A stretch of DNA of 8,462 nt from Thermoleophilia bacterium. GTDB lineage: Bacteria > Actinomycetota > Thermoleophilia > RBG-16-64-13. Positions 5,750 to 8,462 of this stretch are shown piece by piece (position 1 is the stretch's first letter; every line of letters starts with the position of its first letter). The notes under the pieces were generated by a model. That model saw only the letters and a list, made by a program, of their open reading frames with translations, did not search any database and had not been told where the DNA came from. The position numbers and the translations under genes were made by a program. The stretch is taken from the NCBI GenBank assembly GCA_016929985.1, contig JAFGIH010000864.1, positions 1 through 8,462 on the forward strand, in the 5' to 3' direction.

Positions 5750-5861
5750 TCCGTATTTAGATGCTCTTCACAGCTACGGGCGCACTGAGGTTATCGAGCG
5801 TGTACGCAACCGTCTGCGCGCTGTCGGCGTGACTGGTGCTGTCGGACGGAATGGAATTCGC

Positions 5862-6683
5862 ATGCGTAGGACACCCTATCGGGCAAGATTCGATACGTTC
5901 AGTCTGGTCTTTCTTGTTCTCGCCCTTGCCATGCTGGTCTTCATCCTCACGCCCATCATCAAGACGTGTTTTTCCTCTTCCCCCGGCACCATCTGGCACA
6001 CGCTTCTGGACGAGGATGTATATCTCTCCATCTTGATGACCGCGTCTTGCGGCTTCCTGGCCACACTCGTCGGGCTCATCCTTGGCGTTCCGCTCGCTTA
6101 CCTTCTTGCGCGGCACGACTTTCGAGGCAAACGCCTCCTGGAATCCCTCATCGACGTACCGATAGTGATCCCTCACTCGGCCGCGGGCATAGCTCTGCTC
6201 TTTGTGTTCGGCAAGCAGCAGCTCTTTGGTCAGTTCTTCTACGAGATCGGCATCAGGTTCGTGGACACCCTGGCGGGGGTCGTCATCGCCATGATGTTCG
6301 TCAGCGTTCCCTTTCTCATCGATTCCACGCGAGACGGTTTCAAGGCCGTGGACGTGCGTCTGGAGAAAGTGGCGCGTACCTTGGGAGCCTCCCGGTGGCG
6401 AACCTTCTGGCATGTGGCGTTACCGCTCACCTGGCGTAGCGTGGTATCCGGCTCCATCATGATGTGGGCCCGGGCCATCAGCGAGTTCGGCGCCATCCTC
6501 ATTCTCGCCTACCACGTGCCCTTCTTTGGCGAGCACCCCGCGGTGGCCCCCGTCCTGATCTTCGAGCGCTTCAACAACTTCGGCCTCGACGCAGCCCGGC
6601 CGATCGCCGTGTTGGTCATAGTGATCTCGCTCATCGCCTTCGTAGTGCTGAGAACGTTTGCGACCAGGGAGAACAAATCGTGA
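5862..6683 (+). CDS. wtpB: Tungstate/molybdate ABC transporter permease
   Basis: This 273-residue inner-membrane permease forms the channel of an oxyanion importer and should work as a homodimer with the ATPase and binding protein that follow. It has about six membrane helices, starting at 13-32 and 55-83. The EAA loop that docks on the ATPase is at 168-197, with the core 'ARTLGASRWRTFWHVALPL' (171-189). The strings 'MWARAISEFGAILILAY' (201-217) and 'APVLIFERFNNFGLDAARP' (229-247) are characteristic of the WtpB/ModB group. The chosen ATG (5862) begins MRRTPYRARFDTFS, just before the first helix. Its ribosome binding site is weak (GGACGGA about 11 nt upstream), and the frame stays open to a GTG at 5736, so the start is less certain than the identity. 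The stop codon overlaps the wtpC start (GTGA at 6680-6683). The downstream WtpA-type binding protein supports tungstate/molybdate over sulfate. Confidence 0.9.
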   Translation: MRRTPYRARFDTFSLVFLVLALAMLVFILTPIIKTCFSSSPGTIWHTLLDEDVYLSILMTASCGFLATLVGLILGVPLAYLLARHDFRGKRLLESLIDVPIVIPHSAAGIALLFVFGKQQLFGQFFYEIGIRFVDTLAGVVIAMMFVSVPFLIDSTRDGFKAVDVRLEKVARTLGASRWRTFWHVALPLTWRSVVSGSIMMWARAISEFGAILILAYHVPFFGEHPAVAPVLIFERFNNFGLDAARPIAVLVIVISLIAFVVLRTFATRENKS

Positions 6684-7726
6684 TCAGCCTGCGTGACCTG
6701 GAGGTCGATCTCGGCGAGTTCATCCTCAAGGACGTCGATCTCGATATCGACGACGGGGAGTACTTCATCTTGCTCGGGCCCACGGGAGCGGGCAAGACCG
6801 TGCTACTCGAGGCCATAGCGGGCCTCCACCCCTTGAGAAAGGGCACGATCTCCGTGAACGACAAGGAGATCACCAGGCTGACACCGGAGAAGCGAGGCGT
6901 GAGCATCGTGTACCAGGATCAGATGCTCTTTCCTCATATGTCTGTCGAGAAGAACATCGCCTTCGGGCTCCGCGCCGCCAAGTGCCCGAAGCAGGACATC
7001 CGGCAACGCGTCGACGACATCACCAAGCTACTGCGGATCACTCATCTGGCAAGGCGAAGACCGACCACCCTGAGCGGCGGCGAGAAACAGAAGGTGGCCC
7101 TTGCCCGCGCCCTAGTCACCAAACCCGCCGTTCTTCTGCTGGATGAGCCTCTCAGCGCCTTAGACCCTCAAACGAGAGAGGCGATGCAGCAGGAGCTGGC
7201 CGAGATACACCGCCGACTCAAGGTCACTTTCGTCCACGTCACTCACGATTTTGAGGAGGCGGTCGCCCTGGGAGACAGAGTAGCCGTCCTCAACCAAGGA
7301 CAGATCGCCCAGGTGGGCACACCCCAGGACGTACTGCGGCGTCCGGCATCCGCCTTCGTTGCCGAGTTCGCGCTGAGCCGCAACGTCTTCAAAGCGGACG
7401 CCAGGCATGTCGACGAGGGCTACGCCTCCGCGGACATCGGCGGATTGGAGTTGATGGTGGCTACCCATATCCGCGGCCCCGTTCATCTCACGGTCCGACC
7501 AGAGGACATCCTGCTCTCACTGGAACCCCTACATTCCTCGGCCAGGAATGCGTTCGAAGGCACCATCAGCCAGATCCTCGAACGAGGGTCAGTGCTCTAC
7601 GTCACAGTCACCGTTCCGCCCGAATTTGTATGCCTCATCACCAGCCAGGCGCGAGAGGAGCTCGGGCTCAAGGAAGGAGTGAGAGTCTGGCTACATTTCA
7701 AGGCAACAGCGATACACGCGTTCTAG
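6680..7726 (+). CDS. wtpC: Tungstate/molybdate ABC transporter ATP-binding protein
   Basis: This 348-residue cytoplasmic ATPase powers the importer. All nucleotide-binding motifs are intact: Walker A GPTGAGKT (33-40), Q-loop Q79, signature LSGGEKQ (131-137), Walker B VLLLDEP (151-157), D-loop SALD (159-162) and the switch His in 'VTHD' (H189). A C-terminal TOBE/Mop-like regulatory domain covers about 265-348, starting at 'HLTVRPEDILLS' (269-280) and containing 'GTISQILERGSVLYVTV' (294-310). In this family that domain can bind the oxyanion and damp transport. The start is the GTG at 6680, which overlaps the permease stop, with AGGGAG 8 nt upstream. The frame is open back to 6464, but that part only shadows wtpB. 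The gap to wtpA is 38 bp with a clear ribosome binding site, so the three genes form one operon. Confidence 0.94.
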   Translation: MISLRDLEVDLGEFILKDVDLDIDDGEYFILLGPTGAGKTVLLEAIAGLHPLRKGTISVNDKEITRLTPEKRGVSIVYQDQMLFPHMSVEKNIAFGLRAAKCPKQDIRQRVDDITKLLRITHLARRRPTTLSGGEKQKVALARALVTKPAVLLLDEPLSALDPQTREAMQQELAEIHRRLKVTFVHVTHDFEEAVALGDRVAVLNQGQIAQVGTPQDVLRRPASAFVAEFALSRNVFKADARHVDEGYASADIGGLELMVATHIRGPVHLTVRPEDILLSLEPLHSSARNAFEGTISQILERGSVLYVTVTVPPEFVCLITSQAREELGLKEGVRVWLHFKATAIHAF

Positions 7727-7764
7727 ATTCCCAAGATCATCGAGAAACGACGGAGGATCGACCC

Positions 7765-8462
7765 ATGAGGAAGAGAGTCACCAAATACGCAACGCTCGCC
7801 ATCACCGTACTGCTTGTCGCGCTGGTCTTCGGCATGGCCGGCTGCGGTGATGAGGCGGCGGAGACTACCACCACTGCACAACCGGTCGCGACTACCGCAC
7901 AGGTGGTGACGACCGCCGCTGCGCCGCAGACCACGACTACTGCGGCGGCGGAGACCACGACTACGGCAGCACCCGAACTCGAGGGTCTTCTGACCCTCTA
8001 TCTGGCCGGCAGTCTGAGCGTTCCCTTCGAGCAACTCGAGGCTCTCTACGAGGAGGAGCACCCCAAGGTGGACGTCCTCCTGGAGTCCGGCGGCAGCGCG
8101 GCCATGATCAGCAAGATCATCACGGAGAAGGATGCCGGCGAGAATCCTCCTGACATCATGGCATCGGCGGACTATGCCCTGATCCCTGGTCGCATGTACG
8201 AAGGTGGATACGCGGATTGGACCATCATCTTCGCTCGCAACACCATGGTCCTCTGCTATGCCGATGACGCCCCCTTTGCTGACGAGATAGTCGCCGGAAG
8301 CCGCGCCTGGTACGACGTTCTGCGTAGCGAGGACGTGAAATGGGGCCACAGCGACCCGGACGCGGATCCCTGTGGTTACCGGTCCATGATGGTCTTCCAG
8401 CTGGCGCAGAAATACTACTTCGATGAAGCCCAGGCGTTCGGACTCACTCCAGACGAGAGCGC
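7765..8462 (+). CDS. wtpA: Tungstate/molybdate-binding lipoprotein, 5' part (runs off window)
   Basis: The frame is open from ATG 7765 (GGAGG 8 nt upstream) to the window end, giving 232 residues without a stop. A signal peptide (KRVTKYA, then a hydrophobic core to G26) ends at a lipobox-like MAGC, so C27 should be lipidated. M at -3 is unusual for a lipobox. A Thr/Ala/Pro-rich linker spans about 30-72, with AAETTTTA at 31-38 and 61-68. The binding domain follows: 'LYLAGSLSVPFEQLEALYEE' (79-98), 'LLESGGSAAMISKI' (106-119), 'PPDIMASADYALIP' (128-141), 'YADWTIIFARNTMVLCYADD' (149-168) and 'SDPDADPCGYRS' (196-207). These are the signatures of the WtpA/AfModA group, where Ser residues of the first two motifs and an Asp of the D-P-x-x-D-P motif contact the oxyanion. 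The remaining C-terminal part, with its expected Tyr and Glu ligands, lies outside. It would deliver tungstate or molybdate to WtpB. Confidence 0.93.
   Translation, partial: MRKRVTKYATLAITVLLVALVFGMAGCGDEAAETTTTAQPVATTAQVVTTAAAPQTTTTAAAETTTTAAPELEGLLTLYLAGSLSVPFEQLEALYEEEHPKVDVLLESGGSAAMISKIITEKDAGENPPDIMASADYALIPGRMYEGGYADWTIIFARNTMVLCYADDAPFADEIVAGSRAWYDVLRSEDVKWGHSDPDADPCGYRSMMVFQLAQKYYFDEAQAFGLTPDES
7852..7980 (+). repeat. wtpA: Repetitive Thr/Ala-coding linker in wtpA
   Basis: This segment encodes residues 30-72 of the binding lipoprotein and is built almost only from Thr, Ala, Pro, Gln and Val. The DNA shows a repeated unit coding AAETTTTA twice (residues 31-38 and 61-68) and shorter TTTTA runs between. 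It is a flexible tether between the lipidated Cys and the folded domain. The length could vary between strains by repeat slippage. Confidence 0.6.

Larger units (their letters stand above)
5602..5861. other. Low-GC region with small palindromes; no recognised gene
   Basis: This stretch begins where the dehydrogenase sequence breaks off and ends at the wtpB start. By my count bases 5641-5760 hold 57 G or C of 120, lower than the GC-rich genes around them. I recognise no protein in either strand. A frame from a GTG at 5736 runs in phase into wtpB (AQCHPYLDALHSYGRTEV...), but its 42 residues resemble no permease N-terminus. The region holds an inverted repeat at 5676-5695 and palindromes at 5711-5721 and 5737-5749. 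A TAGACA at 5702-5707 resembles a -35 box but lacks a good -10. The region must contain the wtp promoter unless transcription reads through from upstream. It may be a remnant of a mobile element. Confidence 0.45.

Noticed and set aside
5602..5861. Molybdenum-cofactor riboswitch upstream of the oxyanion transporter
   Set aside because: Context made it plausible, but I could find only short separate palindromes and no extended multi-helix fold matching that element.
5602..5861. Intact insertion sequence or transposase gene at the SDR breakpoint
   Set aside because: The segment is too short, no frame resembles a transposase, and I saw no matching terminal repeats with a target-site duplication.
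6464..6679. N-terminal extension of the ATPase frame to 6464
   Set aside because: The extension only shadows wtpB in another phase; the GTG at 6680 has a good AGGGAG site and begins a normal ABC ATPase N-terminus.
7723..8349. 208-codon minus-strand frame antisense to wtpA
   Set aside because: It shadows an unmistakable binding-protein frame on the plus strand and has no recognisable product.

Overview
The window is a GC-rich bacterial segment carrying ordinary chromosomal genes. An SLH-domain cell-wall enzyme, a Thr/Ala-rich lipoprotein linker, GTG starts with GGAGG-type ribosome binding sites and a WtpABC-type oxyanion transporter would fit a deep-branching, probably anaerobic member of the Actinomycetota. 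That placement is an inference from gene style; no marker gene is present, and Chloroflexota or Firmicutes relatives are not excluded.

Layout, left to right. (1) 1-729: the 3' end of a PAP2-family membrane phosphatase (+) runs into a convergent GNAT acetyltransferase (-). (2) 814-2112 (+): a secreted L,D-transpeptidase with SLH repeats, a peptidoglycan-binding domain and a YkuD catalytic domain. (3) 2123-5640: two divergent transport modules. To the left, on the minus strand, a YdhR-like small protein is followed by an MFS transporter. To the right, a VOC-fold protein, a second MFS transporter and the first codons of a short-chain dehydrogenase follow each other with ATGA overlaps. Between the two modules lie 111 bp containing a long inverted repeat, a good operator candidate. 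(4) 5602-5861: an AT-richer stretch that begins where the dehydrogenase reading frame breaks off. It holds several small palindromes and no recognisable gene, and it looks like a rearrangement scar that now serves as upstream region for the next operon. (5) 5862-8462 (+): wtpB-wtpC-wtpA, a tungstate/molybdate ABC transporter, with wtpA running off the window end.

The two divergent modules look like a co-regulated efflux or uptake plus small-molecule-modifying unit whose substrate cannot be read from the sequence. The wtp operon would supply tungstate or molybdate for pterin-cofactor enzymes encoded elsewhere. I see no RNA gene, CRISPR array, intact mobile element, origin or convincing intrinsic terminator. 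No complete new system is evident. The points most worth following are the dyad between the divergent modules, the dehydrogenase stub with its adjoining low-GC palindromic region, and the hairpin and short upstream frame ahead of the minus-strand MFS gene.
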